In this document: positions 14,754 through 22,384 of the stretch, piece by piece | Layout: every line of letters begins with the position of its first letter | How positions within the stretch are numbered: position 1 is the first letter of the stretch | Source of the DNA: JBEIFW01 sp046081125 | GTDB lineage: Bacteria; Actinomycetota; Acidimicrobiia; Acidimicrobiales; Ilumatobacteraceae | Length of the DNA stretch: 34,315 nucleotides | Direction: 5' to 3' | Assembly: GCA_046081125.1 (NCBI GenBank) | Contig: JBJTVH010000133.1 | Coordinates: 1-34,315, forward strand | Made by a program: the position numbers and the translations under genes | Notes under the pieces: model-generated | The model's database searches: none | What the model was told of the DNA's origin: nothing | The model's input: only the letters and a program-made list of their open reading frames with translations

Positions 14754-16265
14754 TCAGTGCCGGAAGTGGCGCTCGCCGGTGAAGACGATGGCGATGCCGT
14801 GCTCGTCGGCCGCCGCGACCACCTCGTCGTCGCGCACCGATCCACCAGGCTCGATCACCGCCCGCACCCCGGCGGCGGCGACCGCGTCCAGACCGTCCCG
14901 GAACGGGAAGAAGGCGTCCGAGGCGCACACGCCACCGGCGGCTCGCCCATCAGCCTTCGTCGCCGCGATGCGGGCCGAATCGAGCCGGTTCTGCTGGCCG
15001 GCGCCGATCCCGACGGCTTGGCCGTCGCGCAGGAGCACGATCGCGTTCGACGAGACCGCCGCGACGACCTGCCACGCCAGTTCCAGATCGCGCCACTCTC
15101 CATCGGAGGGCACCACCGAGCCGGCGACCCGCCACGCCGATCGGTCCACTGGGACCCGGTCCGCCTCCTGGACGAGCAGCCCACCGTCGATCGATCGGAC
15201 GTCGAGCACCGCCGGGGACGGGGCCGGAGCCGACAGGATCCGCAGGTTCTTCCGGGTCGCCAATACCGCGAGGGCGTCGTCGTCGTAGCCCGGCGCGACG
15301 ACGACCTCGGTGAAGACCGGAGCCAGGGCCTCGGCGACCTCGCGCCCGACCCGCTCGGTGAGCGCGACGATCCCGCCGAAGGCCGAGACCGGGTCGGCCT
15401 CGTGCGCCCGCCGGTACGCCGCAGCCAGGTCGACCCCGACGGCGGCGCCGCACGGATTCGCGTGCTTGACCACGACGGCCGCCGGTGCGCCGGCCGTCGT
15501 CGAGAGCCGGTGCGCGAGCTGCCAGGCGGCCTCGGTGTCGTACACGTTGAGGTAGCTGAGCTCCTTGCCCCCGTGCTGTACGGCGTCGTCCCACCACCCG
15601 TGCCGGCCCGTCAGCCGGTACCGGGCTCCGGCCTGGTGAGGGTTCTCGCCGTAACGCAGCACGGCCGCTCGCGTGGCGCTCACCTGGATCGTCGGAGGCA
15701 GCGTGCCCTCCCCGGCTCGCTGGTCGAGCCAGCCGACAACGGCTGCGTCGTAGTCGGCCGTCACGGCGAACGCCTTGCGAGCCAGGCGCAGCCGGGTGGT
15801 TGCACTCACCGCACCGTCGCTGGTCAGTTCGGCGAGCACGACCGGGAAGTCCGCCGGATCCACGACGACCGCGACATGGGCATGGTTTTTTGCCGCCGCC
15901 CGCACCATCGCCGGCCCCCCGACGTCGATCAACTCCACCGACGGGTCAGAGGTGAACGGGTAGAGGTTGACCACGACCAACGAGATCGGCTCGAGGCCCA
16001 GCGCATCGAGTTCGGCCAGGTGAGAAGGGTCGGAACGATCGGCCAGGATGGCGCCGTGGATCGCCGGGTGGAGGGTGACCACCCGGTGGCCGAGGATCGC
16101 GGGTATACCCGTCAGCTCGGCGACGTCGGTGCAGGGGACGCCACCCGCCGTGAGGGCGGCCGCCGTGCCCCCACTCGAGACCAGGTCCCACCCGAGCGCT
16201 GCGAGCGAGCGGGCGAACGGGACGATGCCGGTCTTGTCGTAGACGGAGAGCAGGGCGCGGGGCAT
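14754..16265 (-). CDS. purH: Bifunctional AICAR transformylase / IMP cyclohydrolase
   Basis: Carries out the last two steps of purine synthesis, AICAR to FAICAR to IMP, using 10-formyl-THF. 503 residues. The N-terminal MGS-like cyclohydrolase domain (about 1-145) starts MPRALLSVYDKTG and has SSGGTAAAL, GHRVVTLHPAIHGAIL, VVVNLYPF and IDVGGPAMVRAAAKNH. The C-terminal transformylase domain has RYGENPHQ, VKHANPCGAA with the catalytic Lys-His pair, DPVSAFGGIVA, SNAIVL, GAGQQNR and the canonical end GGSVRDDEV...FTGERHFRH. The frame continues upstream to 16544, but ATG 16265 gives the conserved N-terminus and has CAGCAT six bases before it. The gene is divergent from the small membrane protein at 16356. 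Confidence 0.97.
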   Translation of the reverse strand: MPRALLSVYDKTGIVPFARSLAALGWDLVSSGGTAAALTAGGVPCTDVAELTGIPAILGHRVVTLHPAIHGAILADRSDPSHLAELDALGLEPISLVVVNLYPFTSDPSVELIDVGGPAMVRAAAKNHAHVAVVVDPADFPVVLAELTSDGAVSATTRLRLARKAFAVTADYDAAVVGWLDQRAGEGTLPPTIQVSATRAAVLRYGENPHQAGARYRLTGRHGWWDDAVQHGGKELSYLNVYDTEAAWQLAHRLSTTAGAPAAVVVKHANPCGAAVGVDLAAAYRRAHEADPVSAFGGIVALTERVGREVAEALAPVFTEVVVAPGYDDDALAVLATRKNLRILSAPAPSPAVLDVRSIDGGLLVQEADRVPVDRSAWRVAGSVVPSDGEWRDLELAWQVVAAVSSNAIVLLRDGQAVGIGAGQQNRLDSARIAATKADGRAAGGVCASDAFFPFRDGLDAVAAAGVRAVIEPGGSVRDDEVVAAADEHGIAIVFTGERHFRH

Positions 16266-16271
16266 GGGCGC

Positions 16272-16277
16272 ATGCTG
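16272..16277 (-). promoter_or_regulatory. -10-like CAGCAT, leaderless purH mRNA
   Basis: On the minus strand CAGCAT (nAnnnT) ends 6 bases before the purH ATG at 16265. It would drive purH and possibly metF and the genes beyond. Confidence 0.4.
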
Positions 16278-16355
16278 GCACGCACGACGCGTCGTCCGGC
16301 CGGCCCTACCATCGGCTGCGCAGCGGCCGCTGCCGGTGCTGCGGGAGGGTTCGCC

Positions 16356-16865
16356 ATGAAGCGTCAACCGACCGTTCCGGATCTGCTGTCCGGAATCGGA
16401 GGGATCGTCACGTTCCTGTTCTCGTTCCTCGGCTTCATCGGTGCGGACTTCGGCGGGTTCTCGAGTGCCACGAACGCCTGGGGGTCCGGGCTGTTCCCAC
16501 TCGCGACGATCCCGGCCGTGCTCGGTCTCCTGACTGCCGGTCACGTTGCGCTCCGGCTCGTCGCCGACGTGAAGCTGCCCGAGACGATCTTGACGTTCAC
16601 CTGGCCGCAGATCGTCGCCACCTGGGGCATCACGTCGGTGGCCATCGTCGGGTCGTACCTCGTGATGGACAAAGGCGGCGCGTCCCTGCGGATCGGCGGC
16701 TTCGTGATGCTCCTGGGCACGATCGCCATGGCCGTCGGAGCCGTGCTGGTGCTGCTCGGCAAGGCCACCGCACCCCTCAAGATCGGGGGCGGCTCCGGGC
16801 CCTCGGCACCGCCGCCGCCCCCGCCGCCCGGGCAGATGCCGCCGCCCCCGCCGCCGTCACGCTAG
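16356..16865 (+). CDS. Four-helix membrane protein with polyproline C-terminus
   Basis: A 169-residue membrane protein of unknown function. Four hydrophobic helices are visible: IVTFLFSFLGFIGADFG near residue 20, GLFPLATIPAVLGLLTAGHVA near 55, VATWGITSVAIVGSYLV near 90, and VMLLGTIAMAVGAVLVLL near 120. The tail after residue 135 is Gly/Pro-rich with two runs of six to seven prolines separated by GQM, the kind of flexible tail that can bind SH3/WW-like or wall partners or simply act as a spacer. ATG 16356 has GGAGGG 6 bases upstream, one of the clearer Shine-Dalgarno sequences here. Its end overlaps the convergent gene by 9 bases (16857-16865). Confidence 0.8.
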   Translation: MKRQPTVPDLLSGIGGIVTFLFSFLGFIGADFGGFSSATNAWGSGLFPLATIPAVLGLLTAGHVALRLVADVKLPETILTFTWPQIVATWGITSVAIVGSYLVMDKGGASLRIGGFVMLLGTIAMAVGAVLVLLGKATAPLKIGGGSGPSAPPPPPPPGQMPPPPPPSR

Positions 16866-18308
16866 GGCGCGCAGCACCCCGTCGGTCGTTCGAAGCACGA
16901 GGACCGAGCCGGCGGTCACGAGCGTTGCGGGCTGGTCGAGGCGGACCCGCCAGAGCTGCTGAAGAGACGTCAGTTCGAAGCCCCGCAGCTCGTTGTCCGC
17001 AATGCCGTAGAGGATCGTGTCGGAGACCCCCAGGACCCCGTCGCGAGCCGGGACCGAACGACGATCGGCTCCCGAGCGCGGGTCGAGCTCGGCGACACCG
17101 TCCGAGCGGCGCACGAACAACCGCAAGCGATCATCCTGCGCCAGCACCGCCTCGAGCGACCCGCTGACGCCCGACAGCACCGTCGTGCCCGAGGCCAGGT
17201 CGAACGCTGCCACCGCCGACCCGCTCGTGAGCACGGCCCCCGTACCGAACGGCATCACGACGTCGCCCGGGGCGGGCACGCCCTGCCAGGGGCGACGCCA
17301 CCGTTCCACCCCGTCGACACCGAGACCGATCAACTCCTGCCCCACACGCGCCAGCATGACCCCGTTGGCGCCGTCCAACCAGCTGGGTGCGGCGCCGAGG
17401 TCGACGCTCCAGCGCACCGTCCCGCTCAGCCAGTCGTAGGCCGTCACCGACGACCCCTCGACCAAGGCGAGTTGCTCGTTCAGGACGGCGCCCCCGCGCC
17501 CGGCCGGCGGGCGCCAGAGCTCGGCCCCGGTCGCAAGCGAGCGCACGATGAGCCCGCCCGTTGCCCCGACGAGCACCACATCCGTGCGTCCGGCCGGAAC
17601 GAGCACGAACTGGCCGGGACCGTCGGTGCTCCATCGCTCGGAGCCCGACGCGAGGTCGACCGCTCGAACGCGCCGCGAGGTGCGATCGACGACGACCATC
17701 GTCGTGCCGGCGATCGCCGGCTGCTGGGCTGACCAGTTCACGACGCCACCGGTCCACACCTGTGCGCCGTCGCTCGCCCGCAGCACGAACACGTCCTGCC
17801 CCTGCCGGCTGCGCTGACTCGGGGTGACCAGGACCAGCCGATCGCCGACCTGTTCCACCGCCGTCAACTGCCGACCGGCGAGGGCGTCGGAACGCCACCG
17901 CTCCGCCGGCGCTCTCGTGATGCCCACCGCCACCGAGCGGGTCTCGCCGCTCGGGAGCACCTGGACCAGAGGGCCACCGGGGCCCTCACCCAGCCGCGAC
18001 CCGACGAGCAACGCCATGGCCACCACGACGATGCCGACCAGACCGGGCCACCGGCGCCGTCGCACTGCGGTCGGCTCCTCGACGAGTTCCTCGACGGCGA
18101 CGAGTCGATCCCCGACGAGCACCCACGCCCCGGGCTCCGTCCAGGCAGGAGCCGGGGACGCCCCGGCCGACCCAGCGACCGTGACCGACCGGACAGGGGT
18201 GAAGAAGGACGAACCGGACGACGCCGCCGTGTCCGACCGAGCGGCCCCACAGGCACCACAGGTTCGATCGCCCGGCTGGAACCGGGATCCGCACCGGGGG
18301 CAGGTCAC
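16857..18308 (-). CDS. Zinc-ribbon, single-helix membrane protein with PQQ-type beta-propeller
   Basis: A 483-residue protein. The N-terminus is a zinc ribbon (Cys3, Cys6, Cys17, Cys20 in CPRC and CGAC). A Ser/Ala/Pro-rich stretch follows, then one membrane helix around residues 88-105 (WPGLVGIVVVAMALLVG). The remaining 370 residues are outside-facing repeated blades such as ASDGAQVWTGG, LASGSERWS, LATGAELWRP, WLSGTVRWSV and ASGTTVLSG, the 'x-G-x-x-x-W' pattern of PQQ/quinoprotein-like propellers (BamB-type). There are no obvious PQQ-binding residues, so binding or scaffold duty is more likely than redox catalysis. The ribbon is predicted in the cytoplasm and the propeller outside. The GTG start is supported by TAGCGT six bases upstream. 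Confidence 0.85.
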   Translation of the reverse strand: MTCPRCGSRFQPGDRTCGACGAARSDTAASSGSSFFTPVRSVTVAGSAGASPAPAWTEPGAWVLVGDRLVAVEELVEEPTAVRRRRWPGLVGIVVVAMALLVGSRLGEGPGGPLVQVLPSGETRSVAVGITRAPAERWRSDALAGRQLTAVEQVGDRLVLVTPSQRSRQGQDVFVLRASDGAQVWTGGVVNWSAQQPAIAGTTMVVVDRTSRRVRAVDLASGSERWSTDGPGQFVLVPAGRTDVVLVGATGGLIVRSLATGAELWRPPAGRGGAVLNEQLALVEGSSVTAYDWLSGTVRWSVDLGAAPSWLDGANGVMLARVGQELIGLGVDGVERWRRPWQGVPAPGDVVMPFGTGAVLTSGSAVAAFDLASGTTVLSGVSGSLEAVLAQDDRLRLFVRRSDGVAELDPRSGADRRSVPARDGVLGVSDTILYGIADNELRGFELTSLQQLWRVRLDQPATLVTAGSVLVLRTTDGVLRALA

Positions 18309-18314
18309 GGCGGC

Positions 18315-18320
18315 ACGCTA
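18315..18320 (-). promoter_or_regulatory. -10 element TAGCGT, leaderless mRNA
   Basis: On the minus strand TAGCGT-GCCGCC-GTG: a TAnnnT hexamer exactly 6 bases before the start at 18308, with the same spacer sequence as at 4457-4462. Confidence 0.5.
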
Positions 18321-18356
18321 CGACCAGCCGAGGGCGTTCGTCGGGTCGGGTGCCGG

Positions 18357-19253
18357 TCAGAGCGAGGCGACGATCCCCGCCATCAGTTCTCCGGCCTCGG
18401 TCGGGTTGAGTCCGACCTGCACGCCGGCCGCCCGCAGCGCGTCCATCTTCCCCTGGGCCGTCCCCTTCCCGCCCGAGACGATGGCGCCGGCATGGCCCAT
18501 CTTCTTCCCGGCGGGCGCCGTCACCCCGGCGATGTACGCGGCCATCGGCTTGGTGACGTGGGCCTTGATGAACTCGGCCGCTTCCTCCTCGGCGGTGCCC
18601 CCGATCTCGCCGATCATCCAGATCGCATGGGTCTCCGGATCGGCCTGGAACTGCTCGAGGCAGTCTACGAACGACGTGCCCGGCACCGGGTCACCGCCGA
18701 TGCCCACACACGTGGACACGCCGATTCCCTTCAGCTTCAGCTCGTACAGCGCCTGGTAGGTGAGCGTGCCCGACCGGCTCACGATGCCGACGGTCGGCTT
18801 GCCCGGGATCGGCGGCTGGGCGATCTCGCCGGCCGTGATCCCGATGTTGCACTTCCCGGGGCTGATCGCGCCCGGACAGTTCGGGCCGAGCAGACGGGTG
18901 TTCGGGAAATCTCGCTTCAGGGTGTTGAACACCCGGGCCTCGTCGGAGGCGGGGATGCCCTCGGTGATGCACACGATGAACCGGATCCCCCCGGCCGCGG
19001 CCTCGAGGATCGCGGCCGGCGCCGCCGGGGGCGGCACAGCGACGAACGACGCATCGGCACCGGTGGTGGCGACCGCCTCGGCCACCGAGGCGAACACCGG
19101 GATGCCGTCGACGTCGGTGCCGGCCTTGGCCGGGTTGACGCCACCGACCACCTGGGTGCCGTAGGCCCGGTTGCGCAGGCCGTGGTACCGGCCTTGGCCG
19201 CCGGTGAGGCCCTGCACGATGACCTTGGTGTGCTGGTCGACGAAGATCGCCAT
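18357..19253 (-). CDS. sucD: Succinate-CoA ligase, alpha subunit
   Basis: A 298-residue alpha subunit of succinyl-CoA synthetase, which with SucC converts succinyl-CoA to succinate while making ATP or GTP. Seen: KVIVQGLTGGQGRYH (CoA-binding Rossmann part), GGVNPAKAG, VPPPAAPAAI, ITEGIP, GPNCPGAISPG, SRSGTLTYQ, GIGGDPVPGTSFVD, MIGEIGG and the phosphorylated histidine His254 in KKMGHAGAIVSGGKGTA. ATG at 19253 lies 2 bases after the sucC stop, so the two are cotranscribed and translated together. Confidence 0.97.
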   Translation of the reverse strand: MAIFVDQHTKVIVQGLTGGQGRYHGLRNRAYGTQVVGGVNPAKAGTDVDGIPVFASVAEAVATTGADASFVAVPPPAAPAAILEAAAGGIRFIVCITEGIPASDEARVFNTLKRDFPNTRLLGPNCPGAISPGKCNIGITAGEIAQPPIPGKPTVGIVSRSGTLTYQALYELKLKGIGVSTCVGIGGDPVPGTSFVDCLEQFQADPETHAIWMIGEIGGTAEEEAAEFIKAHVTKPMAAYIAGVTAPAGKKMGHAGAIVSGGKGTAQGKMDALRAAGVQVGLNPTEAGELMAGIVASL

Positions 19254-19255
19254 GA

Positions 19256-20410
19256 TCAGTTCCCCCCGTTGGCGATGGCGACGGCCGCGCGGGCGGCCTC
19301 GAGCATCGTGGGCTTCGAGATGAGCTTCGACTCCGGGATCCCGGCGTCGGCGAGGATCTGGCGACCCTCCTCGGCATTCGTGCCGTCGAGACGGATGACG
19401 ATCGGCGCCCGCAGCTCGACCCGGCGGAGGGCCTCCACGATGCCCTTGGCCACCTCTTCGCCACGGGTGATTCCGCCGAAGATGTTGATGAAGATCGAGG
19501 TGACGTTCTCGTCGTAGTTGATGACCTCGAGCGCTGCGGTCATCACGTCGGCGTTCGCTCCGCCGCCGATGTCGAGGAAGTTCGCCGCCTTGCCGCCGAC
19601 CTGGTTGACCACGTCGAGGGTGGACATCGCGAGCCCGGCACCGTTGGCGATGATGCCGACGGAACCATCGAGACCGATGTACTGCAGGTCCTTCTCCCGG
19701 GCGAGTTTCTCGCGGTCGTCGAGCTCCTCGGTCTCCCGGAACTCCGCCCACTCCGGATGCCGGAACGAGGCGTTGTTGTCGAGCGACACCTTCGCATCGA
19801 GGGCATGGACCTCGCCGGTCGGCTTCAGGATCAGCGGGTTGATCTCGGCCAGGTCGCAGTCGCCCTTGGTGAACACCTCGTAGAGCTTCACGAGGATGTC
19901 GGCGACACCGTCGATCGCCTCGGCGTCGATCTTGGCGTCGACGGCGGCCTGGCGAGCCACGGCCGACGAGATCCCCTCGACCGGATCGACGTGCAGCTTC
20001 ACGATGGCGTCGGGATCGGTCGCCGCGACCTCCTCGATGTCGACACCACCCTGTGCGGACAGCATCAGCAAGTGCTTCTTCGCCGACCGGTCCAGCGTGA
20101 AGCTGGCGTAGTACTCCTTGGCGATGTCGGACGCATGCTCGACCCAGACACGCTTGACGACGTGGCCCTTGATGTCCATGCCCAGGATGTTCCCGGCATG
20201 GAATCGGGCCTCCTCGGCGTTGGCGGCGAGCTTGATGCCTCCGGCCTTACCCCGGCCGCCGACCTGCACCTGCGCCTTCACGACCACCGGATAGCCAGCG
20301 GCATCGGCCACGGCCACCGCCTCGTCGGCGGTGTCGGCCGGGCCGCCCGGCGAGACGGGGATGCCGTAGCGGGCGAAGTACTGCTTGCCCTGGTACTCGT
20401 ACAGGTCCAC
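19256..20410 (-). CDS. sucC: Succinate-CoA ligase, beta subunit
   Basis: A 384-residue ATP-grasp beta subunit. Seen: N-terminus VDLYEYQGKQYFARYGIPVS, VVKAQVQVGGRGKAGGIKLA, EINPLIL, ALDAKVSLD, NGAGLAMSTLDVVNQVGGKAANFLDIGGGA, and IFINIFGGITRGEEVAKGI near the end. Length is normal for the family. GTG 20410 is chosen because AAGGAG lies about 6 bases before it and the conserved N-terminus begins there; the upstream in-frame extension to 20455 is Glu/Thr/Pro-rich and overlaps the preceding gene. It is downstream of a B12-binding mutase-type subunit, linking methylmalonyl-CoA-derived succinyl-CoA to the TCA cycle. Confidence 0.97.
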   Translation of the reverse strand: MDLYEYQGKQYFARYGIPVSPGGPADTADEAVAVADAAGYPVVVKAQVQVGGRGKAGGIKLAANAEEARFHAGNILGMDIKGHVVKRVWVEHASDIAKEYYASFTLDRSAKKHLLMLSAQGGVDIEEVAATDPDAIVKLHVDPVEGISSAVARQAAVDAKIDAEAIDGVADILVKLYEVFTKGDCDLAEINPLILKPTGEVHALDAKVSLDNNASFRHPEWAEFRETEELDDREKLAREKDLQYIGLDGSVGIIANGAGLAMSTLDVVNQVGGKAANFLDIGGGANADVMTAALEVINYDENVTSIFINIFGGITRGEEVAKGIVEALRRVELRAPIVIRLDGTNAEEGRQILADAGIPESKLISKPTMLEAARAAVAIANGGN

Positions 20411-20451
20411 CTGGTCTCCTTCGGTCGGCTCGGTCGGTTCGCTGGGCCCGG

Positions 20452-20856
20452 TCAATCGGCGCGTTGGTCGAGGGTGGCCTCGAGCCAGGCACAGATCTCC
20501 TTGAGCGAGGACCCCGGGGTGAACACCCGGGCGACGCCCATGGCCTCGAGCTTGGGAATGTCGTCGTTGGGGATAACGCCGCCCCCGAACACCAGCACGT
20601 CCTCGAGGCCGCGAGACCGCAGCTCCTCGAGCACCCGGGGGAACAGCGTGAGATGCGCCCCGGAGAGCAACGAGAGCCCGACGCCGTCCACGTCCTCCTG
20701 GAGCGCGGCCTCGGCGATCTGCTCGGGCATCTGGTGCAGGCCCGTGTAGATCACCTCGAACCCGTGGTCGCGCAGGGCTCTCGTGATCGTCTTGGCCCCC
20801 CGGTCATGTCCGTCGAGTCCGGGCTTGGCGACCACGATGCGGAACGGGCGCTTCAC
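20452..20856 (-). CDS. Stand-alone cobalamin-binding subunit, acyl-CoA mutase type
   Basis: A 134-residue B12-binding protein with the size and sequence type of small subunits of isobutyryl-/hydroxyisobutyryl-CoA mutases, or of the C-terminal domain of methylmalonyl-CoA mutase. Seen: RIVVAKPGLDGHDRGAKTI with the DxHxxG motif (Asp15 to Gly20, His17 as lower Co ligand), GLSLLSGAH, VLVFGGGVIPNDDI and VFTPGSS. It has no catalytic barrel; the large subunit must be elsewhere. Being 41 bases upstream of sucC fits a role feeding succinyl-CoA into sucCD, which is inference. The start is a GTG; TAGGCT lies 9 bases before it. It is divergent from the gene at 20928, sharing a 71-base promoter region. Confidence 0.9.
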   Translation of the reverse strand: MKRPFRIVVAKPGLDGHDRGAKTITRALRDHGFEVIYTGLHQMPEQIAEAALQEDVDGVGLSLLSGAHLTLFPRVLEELRSRGLEDVLVFGGGVIPNDDIPKLEAMGVARVFTPGSSLKEICAWLEATLDQRAD

Positions 20857-20927
20857 GAGGTCGGGAGCCTACGCACCCGACGCCCGGAGGGGCGAAACGT
20901 CCGACGCTCCGGCAGACTTGCGAGCGC

Positions 20928-21473
20928 ATGTCCGCACCGACACCTGCCCGCCGGGGTTCCCGGGCGCTCGCGCAGCTCGCCGCCCGCGAACCCCGCCTTG
21001 GGTCGCCGTTCGCCCAAGCCGTCGTCCCCGTGCTCGTCGGCATCGTCTTCCTCGCCCTGCTCGGCGGGCTGTTGTGGGGGGTGTCGTTCGCGCTGTCCCG
21101 CGGCAGCGAATCCGGCGCGGTCGAGCAGCAGATCTCGGAGACCCAGTTCGATCTGGGCAAGGCCGAATCCCGAGCCGAGTCCGTGCGGCGCTTCGGGCCA
21201 TTCGCCTTCCAGGACCCCCTCGTGACGGACCGCCGGCCGGTCTTCGTCAACCACATCGGCACCGACCCGTACACCGGCTGGGTCGCCATCGAGGCGCTCG
21301 ACCCGGTCACCCGGTGTGTCCTCGACTGGAACCCGACGACCCAGCGGTTCGTCGACCGACGGTGCAGCGGCAAGGACTACCCGGGTACCGGGGAGGGGCT
21401 CAACCGGTTCGATGCCCTGGCCAACCGAGCGTCCGGGCGGTTGATCGTCGACCTCAGCGCACAGACCGGCTGA
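20928..21473 (+). CDS. Membrane-anchored Rieske-like domain without Fe-S ligands
   Basis: A 181-residue protein of unknown function. Residues 1-30 are cytoplasmic-looking and basic, 31-55 form one membrane helix (AVVPVLVGIVFLALLGGLLW), and 65-85 may be a short coiled coil. The rest resembles a Rieske fold: P-V-F-V-N-H, GWVAIEALDPVTRC, VLDWNPTTQRFVDRRCSGKDY, G-E-G-L, then GRLIVDL. In a true Rieske domain the two loops hold CxH and CxxH; here they read CVLD (Cys130) and CSGK (Cys146), so both His ligands are gone and no [2Fe-2S] cluster is expected. The two Cys could form the usual Rieske disulfide or another bond. The assignment rests on pattern only. ATG 20928, with CAGACT 9 bases upstream. 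Confidence 0.65.
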   Translation: MSAPTPARRGSRALAQLAAREPRLGSPFAQAVVPVLVGIVFLALLGGLLWGVSFALSRGSESGAVEQQISETQFDLGKAESRAESVRRFGPFAFQDPLVTDRRPVFVNHIGTDPYTGWVAIEALDPVTRCVLDWNPTTQRFVDRRCSGKDYPGTGEGLNRFDALANRASGRLIVDLSAQTG

Positions 21474-21474
21474 C

Positions 21475-22279
21475 TCAGGTCAGGTAGCCGAGCACGTCGG
21501 GGGAACCACCGGGCTGTTGGGCTCACTGGGACCGATGAGGCCGTAGCCCTGCCAGAGCACGACGAAACCGGCCCCCTCGGTGTCGTCGAGGGTGACGTTC
21601 ACGATCACCCCGTTGATGTAGCGGGGCACGACACCGTCGAGGTTGAACGACAGCGTGTCCCCGGTCCGCAGCTTGCCTCCGGCGTTCCAGCCCGGGGTCA
21701 CCAGGTAGCCGTCGGCGGTGCGGCTGTCCCACACCCGACGGGGTTCGATGAACACCACCGACGAGGTCGCCGAGAAGTACGTGACCGTGACGCTGCGCAG
21801 ACCCACCCCGGCCGGCAGGTCCACCGAGACCAGGTAGCCACCGGCCGCCGGGTCGGCGACGTGGCTGGGCACGGTGACCGGGTCGGTCGTGGTCTGGCCC
21901 ACGCGCCACAGGAAGGTCGCCACCCCCGGGCTGCCCGGAGGGTCGGCCGTGGTCACCACGCCGACGAGGTTGTCGCCGACGGCCGGGGTGAACGGCGCCT
22001 CGACGGTGCCGGCGCCGCTCAGGCGGAGCACCCCCGAGGTGGTCTCCCACGGGATCGTGCTCGACGTCGGACGGAAAGCGACACCGGGGAGCGACACCGT
22101 CCGCACCGCGATCGGCCAGTCCGCCGGGGGCAGCACGGCGAGGGCGCCGGCTAGACGGTGCTCGACGCCGGGCATCCCGGCACCGAGCCGGGGCGAGACG
22201 GGGCCGCCACACCGACGAGCGGGAGCGACACGGCGCCGGCCAGCAGGGTGCGACGGCTGACAGGGGGTGGTGGATGCAT
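21475..22279 (-). pseudogene. Tat-exported surface protein, broken by at least two frameshifts
   Basis: The ATG at 22279 has an excellent GGAGG site and starts a twin-arginine signal (MHPPPPVSRRTLLAGAVSL, then LPLVGVAA), but this frame stops at 22151 after 42 codons. The body continues in another frame, from about 22165 to 21480: LAGALAVLPPADWPIAVRTV, VFIEPRRVWDSR, GGKLRTGDTLSFNL and INGVIVNVTLDDTEGAGFVV. That pattern (RVWDSR..., then I/A-x-G-V-x-x-N-V-T and G-F-V/L) recurs in secreted proteins I associate with Acidimicrobiia. At the end a third frame gives GGSPDVLGYLT and then a stop at 21475, which matches the usual 'VDVxGYxT' ending; the segment normally before it is missing. Seen: the three frames. 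Inferred: inactivation by frameshift plus a small deletion. Sequencing error is the alternative. Confidence 0.6.
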
Positions 22280-22384
22280 CGGTGTTCCTCCGGTCGAGTG
22301 GCATCCTGGGCCGGCACGGGGTGCACCCGGCCAGGGAACTGGGTCCCTTGTGGCCGGGACCTCGACAAAGGGATCATCGGGCCC

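Noticed and set aside
22279..22304. A longer intact surface-protein gene starting at 22304
   Set aside because: That start gives an Arg-rich N-terminus without a signal peptide, while the Tat signal with a perfect ribosome-binding site is in another frame; a frameshift is the better explanation.
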